64,000 nt of DNA from Fimousia sp045616445 (lineage in GTDB: Bacteria > Bacillota > Clostridia > Lachnospirales > Lachnospiraceae). Where the stretch lies: assembly GCA_045616445.1 (NCBI GenBank), contig JAZLGR010000004.1, forward strand, positions 1 through 64,000, in the 5' to 3' direction. The notes beneath the pieces are model-generated. The model did no database searches. It was not told the DNA's origin and worked only from the letters and a program-made list of their open reading frames with translations. Below, piece after piece: positions 16,016-25,202 of the stretch (positions are counted from its first letter, which is position 1; each line of letters begins with the position of its first letter). The position numbers and the translations under genes are program-made.

Positions 16016-18715
16016 ATGAACAAACATATTCATTATGCTGCAACTCATCCGATCAAAGAGATTTTACAATATGTGAATTCCACCCTTCGTGGCATTGATC
16101 CGGATCAGGTTGCAGAAAGAAGAGCAAAGTATGGAATCAATAAAGTAACCAAAGAGAAGAAGAAAACCCTTCCACAGAGATTAGCTGGTGCATTCGTCAA
16201 TCCATTTACGGCGATTTTGTTCTGCCTGGCTTTAGTTTCTACCGTGACCGATATGATCTTTCCGAAGTTTGGACTGTTTGGCAGTACACCAGAGGATTTT
16301 GATCCACTGACTGTGACGATTATTCTTACCATGGTATTCTTATCCGGCACCCTTCGTTTTGTGCAGGAGAGCAGAAGTGGGAATGCGGCAGAAAAGCTGC
16401 TTGCCATGATTACAACAACCTGTACGGTAACCAGAATAGACCAGGAAAAGATTGAAATTCCTTTAGAAGATGTGGTGGTAGGGGATATTGTCCATTTATC
16501 AGCAGGAGATATGCTTCCTGCAGATGTAAGAATCTTAGATGCAAAGGATTTGTTCGTCAGTCAGGCCAGCTTAACTGGCGAAAGTGAACCAATTGAAAAG
16601 TATGCTTCTGTCAGTGAAGCAGTAGAAACAGTAACTGATTATAACAATATTGCTTTTATGGGAAGCAATGTGATCTCAGGAAGTGCATCCGCTGTGGTTA
16701 TTGATGTGGGTGATTCGACCTTATTCGGTTCCATGGCTTCTGCTGTTGCAGGAGAGGCAGTGGAAACCAGCTTCAGCAAAGGTGTGAATGCGGTATCCTG
16801 GGTTTTAATCCGTTTTATGATGGTTATGGTGCCCCTTGTATTTGTCATTAACGGGATTACAAAAGGTGACTGGGTAGCTGCCTTCTTATTCGGTATCTCC
16901 ATTGCCGTTGGATTAACACCGGAGATGCTTCCTATGATCGTTACAACCTGCCTTGCCAAAGGCGCCGTGTCCATGAGCAAGAAGCAGACCATCGTGAAAA
17001 ACTTAAATTCCATCCAGAATTTTGGTGCCATCGACATCCTCTGCACCGACAAAACTGGTACCCTGACCCAGGATCAGGTTGTGCTGGAATATCATCTGAA
17101 TGTGAATGGGGAAGAGGATACCCGTGTATTAAGACATGCATATCTGAATAGTTATTTTCAGACTGGATATAAAAATCTAATGGATATTGCCATTATTCGA
17201 AAAACAGAAGAACAGGAGGCTGCAGACTCTAGTCTGGTGGATTTATCCGAGACTTATGTAAAGGTGGACGAAATTCCATTCGACTTTACCAGAAGAAGAC
17301 TGACCACTGTGGTTCAGAACAAAACTGGAAAGACCCAGATGGTAACCAAAGGTGCGGTGGAAGAGATGCTTTCCGTCTGTACCTTCGTGGAGATCGATGG
17401 GAAGGTGCAGCCAATTTCCGAAGCCTTAAAAAAACGTGTGTTAGATACCGTTGATGATTTAAATGACAAAGGATTCCGTGTCCTGGCCCTTGCCCAGAAG
17501 AGCAACCCATCTCCGGTAGGTGCATTCGGCGTAAAGGACGAGTGCGACATGGTGCTCATGGGATATCTGGCATTCCTTGATCCACCAAAGGAATCCACCG
17601 CAGAAGCTATCAAAGCCCTCGCTGAGTATGGCGTGACAACCAAAATTCTCACAGGAGACAATGACAAAGTAACCCGCACCATCTGTAAACAGGTAGGACT
17701 TGAGGTTCGCAATATGCTTCTTGGTGCTGATGTGGAGCATATGACAGACGAAGAATTGGCCGATGTTGCCGAGTCGACGGATGTATTTGCCAAGCTGACA
17801 CCAGATCAGAAATCCCGTATTGTAGCCGTCCTTCGGGAACAGGGACATACCGTTGGGTATATGGGTGATGGAATCAACGATGCAGCAGCCATGAAGGCAG
17901 CAGACATTGGTATCTCCGTTGATACTGCAGTTGATGTTGCCAAGGAATCTGCTGACATCATTCTGTTAGAAAAAGACCTGATGGTGTTAGAGGAAGGCAT
18001 CATCGAAGGACGTAAGACTTATGCCAATATGATCAAATATATCAAGATGACTGCAAGCTCCAATTTCGGTAACATGTTCTCTGTTCTTGCTGCATCTGCG
18101 CTCCTGCCATTTTTACCAATGATGAGTGTCCATCTGATTTTCTTAAATCTGATTTATGATCTTTCCTGTACTGCGATTCCATGGGATAACGTGGACGAGG
18201 AATTCATCAAACTGCCACGTAAATGGGATGCATCCAGTGTTGGGAATTTTATGATCTGGATTGGGCCAACCAGCTCCATCTTCGATTTTACAACATACAT
18301 CTTTATGTACTTTGTATTCTGTCCACTCTTTGTATCCCACGGGGTATTATTCAATGACCTGGCAGCCCATTACAGCGGTCCGGCATTGGCACAGATGCAG
18401 ATGGCTTATATTGCCATGTTCCAGGCAGGATGGTTTGTGGAATCCATGTGGAGTCAGACTTTAGTTATCCATATGATACGAACACCGAAGCTTCCATTTA
18501 TCCAGAGCCGTGCATCCTTCCCGGTAACTGTATTGACCTGTTCCGGAATTGCGCTGCTTACGATCATTCCATTTACCGGATTTGGCAGAATGCTTGGTTT
18601 TGTAGCCTTACCAATGAGCTATTTCGCATATTTGCTGCCATGTATTTTCTTATATATGATTTTGGCAACAAGCCTGAAAAAAGCATATGTGCGACATTAT
18701 GGTGAACTATTGTAG
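16016..18715 (+). CDS. mgtA: Magnesium-translocating P-type ATPase (MgtA-like), copy 2
   Basis: 899 residues from ATG 16016, which has GGAGGTGAAATT upstream; the longer frame from 15899 runs through the terminator and is rejected. Motifs are TGESEP at Thr187, CTDKTGTLTQDQV with Asp345, GDGINDAAAMKAADIGISV and LTPEMLPMIV. This matches the MgtA/MgtB family closely, with ten membrane segments. It should import Mg2+ at the cost of ATP. It shares the same overall design as copy 1 but differs in the hinge and elsewhere, so this is an old duplication rather than a recent one. A 50-residue membrane protein follows directly. Confidence 0.92.
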   Translation: MNKHIHYAATHPIKEILQYVNSTLRGIDPDQVAERRAKYGINKVTKEKKKTLPQRLAGAFVNPFTAILFCLALVSTVTDMIFPKFGLFGSTPEDFDPLTVTIILTMVFLSGTLRFVQESRSGNAAEKLLAMITTTCTVTRIDQEKIEIPLEDVVVGDIVHLSAGDMLPADVRILDAKDLFVSQASLTGESEPIEKYASVSEAVETVTDYNNIAFMGSNVISGSASAVVIDVGDSTLFGSMASAVAGEAVETSFSKGVNAVSWVLIRFMMVMVPLVFVINGITKGDWVAAFLFGISIAVGLTPEMLPMIVTTCLAKGAVSMSKKQTIVKNLNSIQNFGAIDILCTDKTGTLTQDQVVLEYHLNVNGEEDTRVLRHAYLNSYFQTGYKNLMDIAIIRKTEEQEAADSSLVDLSETYVKVDEIPFDFTRRRLTTVVQNKTGKTQMVTKGAVEEMLSVCTFVEIDGKVQPISEALKKRVLDTVDDLNDKGFRVLALAQKSNPSPVGAFGVKDECDMVLMGYLAFLDPPKESTAEAIKALAEYGVTTKILTGDNDKVTRTICKQVGLEVRNMLLGADVEHMTDEELADVAESTDVFAKLTPDQKSRIVAVLREQGHTVGYMGDGINDAAAMKAADIGISVDTAVDVAKESADIILLEKDLMVLEEGIIEGRKTYANMIKYIKMTASSNFGNMFSVLAASALLPFLPMMSVHLIFLNLIYDLSCTAIPWDNVDEEFIKLPRKWDASSVGNFMIWIGPTSSIFDFTTYIFMYFVFCPLFVSHGVLFNDLAAHYSGPALAQMQMAYIAMFQAGWFVESMWSQTLVIHMIRTPKLPFIQSRASFPVTVLTCSGIALLTIIPFTGFGRMLGFVALPMSYFAYLLPCIFLYMILATSLKKAYVRHYGELL

Positions 18716-18742
18716 CATTGTATTAAATAGGAGGTATATACG

Positions 18743-18895
18743 ATGAACTGGACGCAACTGTGGCTGTCATTATTTCATAGACAGGAATTACTTGGCCTGA
18801 ATATGGGATTCTGGGTATCCATGGCGATCGTGGCATTGATCGTTGTGATTATGAATCTTGTGTTTTGGAATATGAGTGAAAAAAAGAATGAATAA
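18743..18895 (+). CDS. Small single-pass membrane protein (50 aa) next to the Mg2+ pump
   Basis: ATG 18743 follows TAGGAGGTATATACG, an excellent ribosome site, and the frame ends at TAA 18893-18895. A polar, Trp-rich N-terminus (MNWTQLWLSL) precedes one hydrophobic helix (about residues 20-42) and a charged tail MSEKKNE. It sits 28 bases behind the second ATPase and before the terminator, so it belongs to the same transcript. Small membrane peptides regulate P-ATPases elsewhere (MgtS and MgtR for MgtA/MgtB, KdpF for Kdp). A stabiliser or subunit of the Mg2+ pump is therefore plausible, though no sequence similarity to those peptides is claimed. Confidence 0.7.
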   Translation: MNWTQLWLSLFHRQELLGLNMGFWVSMAIVALIVVIMNLVFWNMSEKKNE

Positions 18896-18907
18896 TTAGT
18901 CAGACTT

Positions 18908-18990
18908 CTCCACCCACCGTGAAGCGTCTGCTGCCATTCAGCACAAATTATAATGGCAGTCCTTCCGGATTCATGGGTGGAGTTTTCTTA
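18908..18990 (+). terminator. Long intrinsic terminator
   Basis: CTCCACCCA (18908-18916) pairs with TGGGTGGAG (18974-18982). Inside are CCGTGAAG/CTTCCGG and CTGCCATT/AATGGCAG, giving one long stepped hairpin followed by TTTTCTTA. It closes the Mg2+ pump operon. Confidence 0.8.
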
Positions 18991-19024
18991 TATTAGGTCT
19001 CGCAATGTGGATTCGTTAAAGTGT

Positions 19025-19074
19025 TTGACAAATAAAAATTCGTTGCATACAATTAATTCTGCAGTAATTAATTG
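19025..19074 (+). promoter_or_regulatory. Promoter and overlapping operator of the MATE gene
   Basis: TTGACA (19025-19030), 17 bp, TACAAT (19048-19053). The -10 is part of the palindrome CAATTAATT (19050-19058) / AATTAATTG (19066-19074). The core TTGCATACAATTAA (19043-19056) recurs identically at 20545-20558. Confidence 0.7.
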
Positions 19075-19089
19075 AAAGGTAAAAAAATA

Positions 19090-20439
19090 ATGAACATAAA
19101 TTTTCACGACGATTTTTATACGACACTAAAGAAACTGGTCGTTCCAATTACCATACAGAATTTTATGCTGGCCCTTGTGTCAGCGACAGATGCTGTCATG
19201 CTTGGGGCATTGGATCAGAATTCTATGGCGTCTGTGTCCATGGCTGGTCAGGTACAGTTTATATTAAACCTTTTCGTCATTGGCATCTCAACGGGTATGG
19301 GTGTTATGATCGCCCAGTACTGGGGCAAAAAAGATGAAGATACCATCGAAAAGATCATTCCCATCGCCCTGAGACTGAATATGGCCGTCGGCATGATTTT
19401 TACAGTGGCAGCTTTGGTCATTCCAACAAAGCTTATGACAATCCTGACCAATGATGTAGGGATCATCAAAACGGGAAGTGTGTATCTGGTTGCAGTGTCC
19501 CTTTCCTATTGTGTCTGTGCGATTTCACAGATTTATCTGACGATACTTAAAAATACCGGATATACCCAGATCAGTTCCAAAATCAGCTCCATGGCAGTAA
19601 TCATGAACATTATCCTGAATGGAATCTTTATTTTTGGCCTGGGACCGGTTCCGGCCATGGGTGTAAAGGGTGCTGCTTATGCGACCATCTGTGCCAGAGT
19701 ATTCGAGCTGGTCTATGCGGTAGTTGAGAGCACCAAAGAAAACAGGGTTCATGTTCACTGGAGCAGATTCTTCTCTTCGGCAGGAAAAGCTCTGAACAAA
19801 GACTTTATGCGATATTCCTCCCCGATGCTTTGGGCAATCTTAGTATGGGGCGGGGCATTCAGCTGCTATACCATTGTTCTTGGCCATCTGGGTGAGGATG
19901 CAGTAGTTGCCAATTCCCTCACATCTATTACAAAAAACATGCTGTCCTGTGTGGCTCGTGGGATGAGTGCCGGTACGGCCATCATGATCGGTAATCTACT
20001 CGGTGCTGGAGACCTTGTAAGAGCGAAGTCCTGGGCGAATCGGGCAATCAGACTTTCTGTGGTGGTGGGAGCCATTCTCGGCGGTGGCCTTCTGCTTGTG
20101 ACACCAGTCATTGTTGCCTATGCCAATATTACATCGACAGCAGCACATTATCTGAAAATCATGCTGATCATATCCGTCTTCAATCTGATGGCCACCACGG
20201 TCAACACGGTGGTATTGAATGGAATCACCTGTGCAGGCGGTGATGCGGCATTTGACATGAAGGGCAATATCTGTGCCATGTGGCTATATGGTGTGCCGCT
20301 TAGCTTTTTGTCAGCATTTGTTTTTAAATGTCCGGTGTGGGTTGTCTACCTGTGTACCAACTTAGATGAAATCTGTAAACTGCCATTCATGCTTATGCAC
20401 CATCGAAAATATGTGTGGCTGAGAAATATAACCAGATAA
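19090..20439 (+). CDS. MATE-family multidrug/metabolite efflux protein
   Basis: A 449-residue protein with 12 predicted membrane helices, started at ATG 19090 behind GAAAGG. Two similar halves are visible: the first begins LVVPITIQNFMLALVSATDAVMLG, and the second contains SPMLWAILVWGGAFSCYTIV. This is the standard MatE pair. MATE proteins expel cationic or other small molecules using Na+ or H+ gradients. The promoter carries the same operator core as the four-gene operon that follows, so the pump may export the product of that operon. Confidence 0.88.
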   Translation: MNINFHDDFYTTLKKLVVPITIQNFMLALVSATDAVMLGALDQNSMASVSMAGQVQFILNLFVIGISTGMGVMIAQYWGKKDEDTIEKIIPIALRLNMAVGMIFTVAALVIPTKLMTILTNDVGIIKTGSVYLVAVSLSYCVCAISQIYLTILKNTGYTQISSKISSMAVIMNIILNGIFIFGLGPVPAMGVKGAAYATICARVFELVYAVVESTKENRVHVHWSRFFSSAGKALNKDFMRYSSPMLWAILVWGGAFSCYTIVLGHLGEDAVVANSLTSITKNMLSCVARGMSAGTAIMIGNLLGAGDLVRAKSWANRAIRLSVVVGAILGGGLLLVTPVIVAYANITSTAAHYLKIMLIISVFNLMATTVNTVVLNGITCAGGDAAFDMKGNICAMWLYGVPLSFLSAFVFKCPVWVVYLCTNLDEICKLPFMLMHHRKYVWLRNITR

Positions 20440-20454
20440 AAACGTTAGAATATC

Positions 20455-20489
20455 AAACCCAGACAGTAAAACGCTGCCTGGGTTTTTTG
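20455..20489 (+). terminator. Intrinsic terminator
   Basis: AACCCAG-A-CAG pairs with CTG-C-CTGGGTT, then a run of six T residues. It separates the MATE gene from the next promoter. Confidence 0.85.
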
Positions 20490-20526
20490 TTCATATCTGG
20501 AATTAATTTGACCTTAAAATAATAAA

Positions 20527-20570
20527 TTGACTTTTCTCAATTCATTGCATACAATTAAATTGTAAGCAAT
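20527..20570 (+). promoter_or_regulatory. Promoter and 27-bp palindromic operator of the reductase/ligase operon
   Basis: TTGACT (20527-20532), 17 bp, TACAAT (20550-20555). A near-perfect palindrome at 20544-20570 (half-site ATTGCATACAATT, mirrored as AATTGTAAGCAAT) covers the -10. It shares 17 of 18 bases of its left part with the MATE operator. Confidence 0.75.
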
Positions 20571-20596
20571 TAAAAGAAAGGCATAAACAAGATTCA

Positions 20597-21937
20597 ATGG
20601 ATATTATTTTAAGCATCCTGATCAGAATCATCGTCTTCTTCTCCCGCTTTTCCAAGCCTCTTGCGAAACTGGGCATTGGTTCCTATGAGGAATGGAAGGA
20701 AGGAGAGAAGCTCAGACTGCTTCTGGTTGGATATAATGGAGCCAGAAATACCGGCGCAGACGCCCGTGTTTCGGCCATTGTAAAACAGATGAAAGACCTG
20801 TTTGGAGAAGAGAACATCCAGATTACGGTCATGACATTAAATAGGAAATTACTAGATGGATACTTTGCCAAGGATGTGAGTCTGTTAGAGTTTAGTTCCA
20901 TCTTTTTACTGGACCTGTATCAGGCCTGCTGCATCCACCATGCGGCAATTATCTGTGAAGGTTCCACGCTGAAAAGTACATTTGCCAACGCCCTCACCAT
21001 GTTTTTCTGCGAGGCATCGGGCATTATGGCAAGACAGGGCAAACCATGCATCGCCTATGGTTCGGAGGTTGGTGCCATGGAACCACTGGTGGAGCGACTC
21101 TCCGCCAAGCTTTGCAGGGACACCTACTTCATTACAAGAACCGAGGAATCCCAGCAGGCATTGGAAGCGCTTGGGCTTCAGGGACACATCGGCACCGATA
21201 CAGCCTGGTTTTATGACGACGCAATTAGTAAAGAGTCAGCTGGTCAAATGTTACAGCAGGCGGGATGGGATGGCAAAATGCCACTTCTTGGCATCGCCGT
21301 GATTGATCCATTCTGCTGGCCTGTGCGGGCCTCATTAAAAAAATGGATTAAAGGTATTCTGACAGGGAATATGGAAGGCCGCTATGACCGCTGGTATTTT
21401 TACAGTGAATCCAGAGATCGCAGGGCAGCATTTGCCAGATATATCGGCTCCATCGCAGAGGCAGTGCTTCGCTATCAGGAGGAGCAGGATGTATTCCCAG
21501 TGCTCATTGGAATGGAGAAGATGGATGTGCGGGCATGCAGAGCCCTTCGAAAGAAGCTGAATCAGCCATGCGCCATGTTCTGTTCCGGCGACAATTCGGC
21601 GGACATCATGGCAGGAATCTTACAGAGACTGTCCATGCTGGTGACCTCCAGATACCATGCGGCAGTGCTGAGCATGGAAAGCGGCATTCCGATCGTGGCC
21701 ATATCCATGGATGAGCGCATCGACGCCATCATGCGGGAACTTTCCTTTGCGGATCGCTATCTGCACCATGTGGCAGACAATGATCTGGCAGTGGATTTAT
21801 ATCATTCGATGATCAATGCAGAGCGCAACCGGGAGGAAATCTCTGCACACATATTGGAAGCGAGACGAAACTATCAAGAGAAGCTTGCCGAGATGGGCAG
21901 CTTCCTGAAATCATATATGGATAGGAGATTAGTATGA
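20597..21937 (+). CDS. Polysaccharide pyruvyl transferase-like protein
   Basis: A 446-residue protein. After a short hydrophobic N-terminus comes LLLVGYNGARNTGADARVSAI, the nucleotide-sugar-like start of the PS_pyruv_trans fold. The C-terminal half contains MLVTSRYHAAVLSMESGIPI, the typical His-containing block of the family. Known members add ketal pyruvate to cell-surface sugars; others are of unknown function. It is translationally coupled (ATGA overlap) to the reductase/ligase fusion, which is an unexpected partner for a glycan pyruvyl transferase. The N-terminal amphipathic or hydrophobic stretch may attach it to the membrane. Confidence 0.75.
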   Translation: MDIILSILIRIIVFFSRFSKPLAKLGIGSYEEWKEGEKLRLLLVGYNGARNTGADARVSAIVKQMKDLFGEENIQITVMTLNRKLLDGYFAKDVSLLEFSSIFLLDLYQACCIHHAAIICEGSTLKSTFANALTMFFCEASGIMARQGKPCIAYGSEVGAMEPLVERLSAKLCRDTYFITRTEESQQALEALGLQGHIGTDTAWFYDDAISKESAGQMLQQAGWDGKMPLLGIAVIDPFCWPVRASLKKWIKGILTGNMEGRYDRWYFYSESRDRRAAFARYIGSIAEAVLRYQEEQDVFPVLIGMEKMDVRACRALRKKLNQPCAMFCSGDNSADIMAGILQRLSMLVTSRYHAAVLSMESGIPIVAISMDERIDAIMRELSFADRYLHHVADNDLAVDLYHSMINAERNREEISAHILEARRNYQEKLAEMGSFLKSYMDRRLV

Positions 21938-24633
21938 GAAAGGCTATTTTTGTAACCGGCGGCACTGGATTTCTGGGGACAGAAATTGTAAGCCAGCTGG
22001 TTCAGACTACAGATCAAACAATCTATGTGCTGGTTCGGGCCGATGATCAGATGGCAGCGATGCATCGCTTAAAAGCAGCCTGGTATCATGACAAGAACCT
22101 GTATGAGAAGATCGGTCAGCAGGTACTACCTGTGACCGGTGATTTTACTGTCCCAAATCTGGGACTGGATGACGAGACAAAGAAGCTGCTTTTGGCCAAT
22201 GTATCCCTCATCTTCCACTCTGGCGCAGAGGTTGGACTGCAAAAAAGTGGCGAGGAACTTGACCGGATTAACCGGGAAGGAACAAAGCAGATGGTAGCAT
22301 TTGCCGAAGAGATCCACGGACTGGAGCGCTTTGTATACATCTCAACGGCCTATGTGGCTGGCCAGCAGGAAGGGATAATCTTAGAAGAAGCACCGGAAGG
22401 ACTGCATTTTTCCAGTTTGTATGAAAAAAGCAAAGCGGAAGCGGAAAGCCTGGTAAGAGAATCCGACCTGCCATGGTCCATCTGCCGTCCGGGCATGATC
22501 GTGGGTCATTCCGTGACCGGAAGGGTGAAAAACTTCAATACCATCTATTATGTGCTGAAGCTGATGCTGACGAAGAACCTGCCGATGCTTCCTGTGAAGG
22601 AAACCATGGGCATGAATTTAGTTCCTGTGGATTATGTGGCACAATCTGCCGTGACCATCGGATTTTGTGAGGAAGCGAAGGGGAAGATCTTCCATCTGAC
22701 CTGTCCGAAGGAGATGCAGCCAACAGCAGGCGAGCTGACGCTCTGCGTGAGAAACTGGGCAAAGCAGCATCTTGGCATAGACGTAAAAAAGCCGGTGTAT
22801 GCGCCGGTACCTGCCCTTAAGAAGGCGGGACTTTCCTATAATAAAAAGGCAGAGGGTAAGAAGAAAAATCAGCTTACCAATCTATTGACCCTGCTCCCAT
22901 ATTTCTTTGGGGATCAGGACTTTGACCGCAGCAATACCGATGCCATCATCGGCCCATACACCATAGAGTGGTGGAGCTATATTGAGGCAGTGCTTGCTTT
23001 TGCCTGCCGTAAGAATTTCATGCAGCAGACCGAGCGTACCGTCTTTGAGCAGGCAAATGTACGTAGAGCCAGCAAGCGTTATCCAATCCACTACTATGAT
23101 GTGAGTGCAGAAGGCATGCAACGCTTCTCTGGCGAGAAGGTGAATCGCCGCATCAGAAAGATTCAGGCAGCACTTTGGGCATGGGGCATTCGAAAAGGAG
23201 ATAAGGTAGCCCTTACTGGTATCAACTGCGTGGAATATATGATGTTAGATCAGGCAATCGGGCTGATTGGAGCAGTCAGTGTGCCGATTTACTATACAAC
23301 ACCGATGGATGAGGCGTCCTTACTCTTAAATCGAAGCGGCGCCACATGGTTCTTTGTGGGAGATTTAAGAATCATGGAACACATTGAAGAATTAGAAGCG
23401 GATATCCCTGTTGTGGCATTCTCTGTTGCACAGGGGATGGAAAAGCCGGGTGTAATGGAATGGAAAGAATTCCTGAAGAAGGGTAGAAGAGCAGCTCCAT
23501 TAGGTGCACCGGATCCTGAAGATCTGGCAACTATTCGCTATACCTCTGGAACGACCGGAGAACCAAAAGGTGTCATGTTCAATTATTACCAGCTTGGCTG
23601 GATGGGAGAAGTACTGACCAACTTACTTCCCTGGACGGGACGAAACAAAGAGATGCGTTATCTCTCCTTCCTGCCGGAAAGCCATGTGGTGGAAGGTATT
23701 TTGGCTTCCTATGCACCGTACTATATGCTGGCCAAGGTGGATTTCTACTTTCTCAATGATTTTGGAGCATTGGTAGAGACTCTTCCTAAGGTTCGGCCAA
23801 CGGTATTCTTCTCCGTTCCCAGATTTTATGAAAAGCTCTGGGATCAGCTGACCGCCAATAAGATTGGCCAGAAATATCTGACTATGGAAGAAGGACCTGC
23901 CAAACAGGCGACAGCTGCCCTTTTAAAGAAAGTGATATTAAAAAAAGCAGGATTAGATGCCTGTGAACAGCTGATCGTGGGATCTGCCCCAATCAGCGAA
24001 GCATTGCTTCTGAATTTCCGTGCTTTGGGCATCGAGATCCACAATGCCTACGGACAGACAGAAGCGCCATTAATTACCATCAATCGCATGGGAAACAATG
24101 TGATTCCAACCATCGGAACACCTCTTCCTGAAACCGTGGTTGAAGTTGCCGAAGATGGCGAGCTTTTAGTAACCGGTCCACAGGTATGCCTTGGCTACTA
24201 TGGCCTGGAGACAGATACCGTAAAAGATGGCACATTAAAAACAGGTGACCTTGGAAGCATCGACAAAGAAGGCAATATTACCCTCTTTGGACGAAAAAAA
24301 GAGATGATCATCACTGCCTATGGCAAAAATATCAGCACACCAAAGATTGAAGAACGATTAAAGAACATTCCGACTGTATCTGAGGCCGTGCTCATCGGAG
24401 AGAACAGACCGTACTGCACCGCTCTCATCTGGCTTGAGGGAGAAGGCATCGATATCGACCATGAAATCAAGGTGATGAATGGGGATCTGTCCCATCCGGA
24501 ACAGGTGAGAAAGTTCACTATTATCGAAACACCGCTAAGCATACAAAAAGGGGAACTGACCCCGAACCTGAAAGTGAAGCGTGCCAATGTGGAAGCACAC
24601 TATGAGAAGGAAATCGAGGCGATGTATCAGTGA
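21934..24633 (+). CDS. Fused thioester reductase (NAD_binding_4) and AMP-dependent acyl ligase
   Basis: An 899-residue two-domain enzyme. Residues 1-290 are an extended SDR: NAD(P) loop TGGTGFLG (8-15), Ser137, and YEKSK with Tyr163 and Lys167, like the reductase domains that release aldehydes from thioesters. Residues about 390-890 are an ANL ligase with YTSGTTGEPKG at 536-546, a later YGQTEAP block and GDLGSID. Carboxylic acid reductases have the order ligase-carrier-reductase. Here the order is reversed and no carrier-protein domain is evident between or after the two. The simplest role is activation of a carboxylic, probably fatty, acid and reduction of its thioester to an aldehyde or alcohol. 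Confidence 0.85.
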   Translation: MRKAIFVTGGTGFLGTEIVSQLVQTTDQTIYVLVRADDQMAAMHRLKAAWYHDKNLYEKIGQQVLPVTGDFTVPNLGLDDETKKLLLANVSLIFHSGAEVGLQKSGEELDRINREGTKQMVAFAEEIHGLERFVYISTAYVAGQQEGIILEEAPEGLHFSSLYEKSKAEAESLVRESDLPWSICRPGMIVGHSVTGRVKNFNTIYYVLKLMLTKNLPMLPVKETMGMNLVPVDYVAQSAVTIGFCEEAKGKIFHLTCPKEMQPTAGELTLCVRNWAKQHLGIDVKKPVYAPVPALKKAGLSYNKKAEGKKKNQLTNLLTLLPYFFGDQDFDRSNTDAIIGPYTIEWWSYIEAVLAFACRKNFMQQTERTVFEQANVRRASKRYPIHYYDVSAEGMQRFSGEKVNRRIRKIQAALWAWGIRKGDKVALTGINCVEYMMLDQAIGLIGAVSVPIYYTTPMDEASLLLNRSGATWFFVGDLRIMEHIEELEADIPVVAFSVAQGMEKPGVMEWKEFLKKGRRAAPLGAPDPEDLATIRYTSGTTGEPKGVMFNYYQLGWMGEVLTNLLPWTGRNKEMRYLSFLPESHVVEGILASYAPYYMLAKVDFYFLNDFGALVETLPKVRPTVFFSVPRFYEKLWDQLTANKIGQKYLTMEEGPAKQATAALLKKVILKKAGLDACEQLIVGSAPISEALLLNFRALGIEIHNAYGQTEAPLITINRMGNNVIPTIGTPLPETVVEVAEDGELLVTGPQVCLGYYGLETDTVKDGTLKTGDLGSIDKEGNITLFGRKKEMIITAYGKNISTPKIEERLKNIPTVSEAVLIGENRPYCTALIWLEGEGIDIDHEIKVMNGDLSHPEQVRKFTIIETPLSIQKGELTPNLKVKRANVEAHYEKEIEAMYQ

Positions 24634-25202
24634 AAAAAGCAATGATCAGGGAGCGAATCAGCAAAGCGCTTCTTGATATTTTAGAGCTACATCCGTCTGA
24701 AGTTTTTGCACGCCTGCAGCTTCAGATTCTGCTTGGTGCCACGGCAAGGGCATTTGACCAGAGAGGCCAATGTATCCTCTTTGCGAAGGATCCGTTGCAG
24801 GAATATGGAATGTTCACAAAAACCTGTATGGCATCAGGTGCTGAGCAAAGAAGGCTTTACCAGGTATCCCTGCGGCTTGGAAGAAGGGTTCGAACAGTCC
24901 TGGGACTGACAAATCCAGAGGATTTGAAGCGACTGGTATTCCTTCTATATAAGAATATCGGCATCACCATGACAGGAGAAATTCCGGGAGAAATCGTGGT
25001 TTCTGAATGTTTTTTTGCCCGGATTTACAGCGGCATGGAATGCAGATACATATCGGCCATGGATGCTGGCATTGTAGCCGGAATCTGTGGAGATGGGACA
25101 ATGACATTTGTTCAGCGGATGACCGAAGGGTGCGAACAGTGCGTGGCCAATGTCTGTGTGAAGGATACAAGATTGGATAGAGTGAATATAGAGGGAAAAT
25201 AG
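24630..25202 (+). CDS. Hypothetical protein of the reductase/ligase operon
   Basis: 190 residues from a GTG that overlaps the previous stop (GTGA); an ATG at 24642 is an alternative. The N-terminal half is helical with no clear motif. The C-terminal half holds paired Cys residues (EGCEQCVANVC) and SAMDAGIVAGICGDG. The C-terminal part faintly recalls L-2-amino-thiazoline-4-carboxylate hydrolase-like proteins, but I do not claim the family. The tight coupling on both sides says it acts in the same pathway. Confidence 0.65.
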   Translation: MKKAMIRERISKALLDILELHPSEVFARLQLQILLGATARAFDQRGQCILFAKDPLQEYGMFTKTCMASGAEQRRLYQVSLRLGRRVRTVLGLTNPEDLKRLVFLLYKNIGITMTGEIPGEIVVSECFFARIYSGMECRYISAMDAGIVAGICGDGTMTFVQRMTEGCEQCVANVCVKDTRLDRVNIEGK

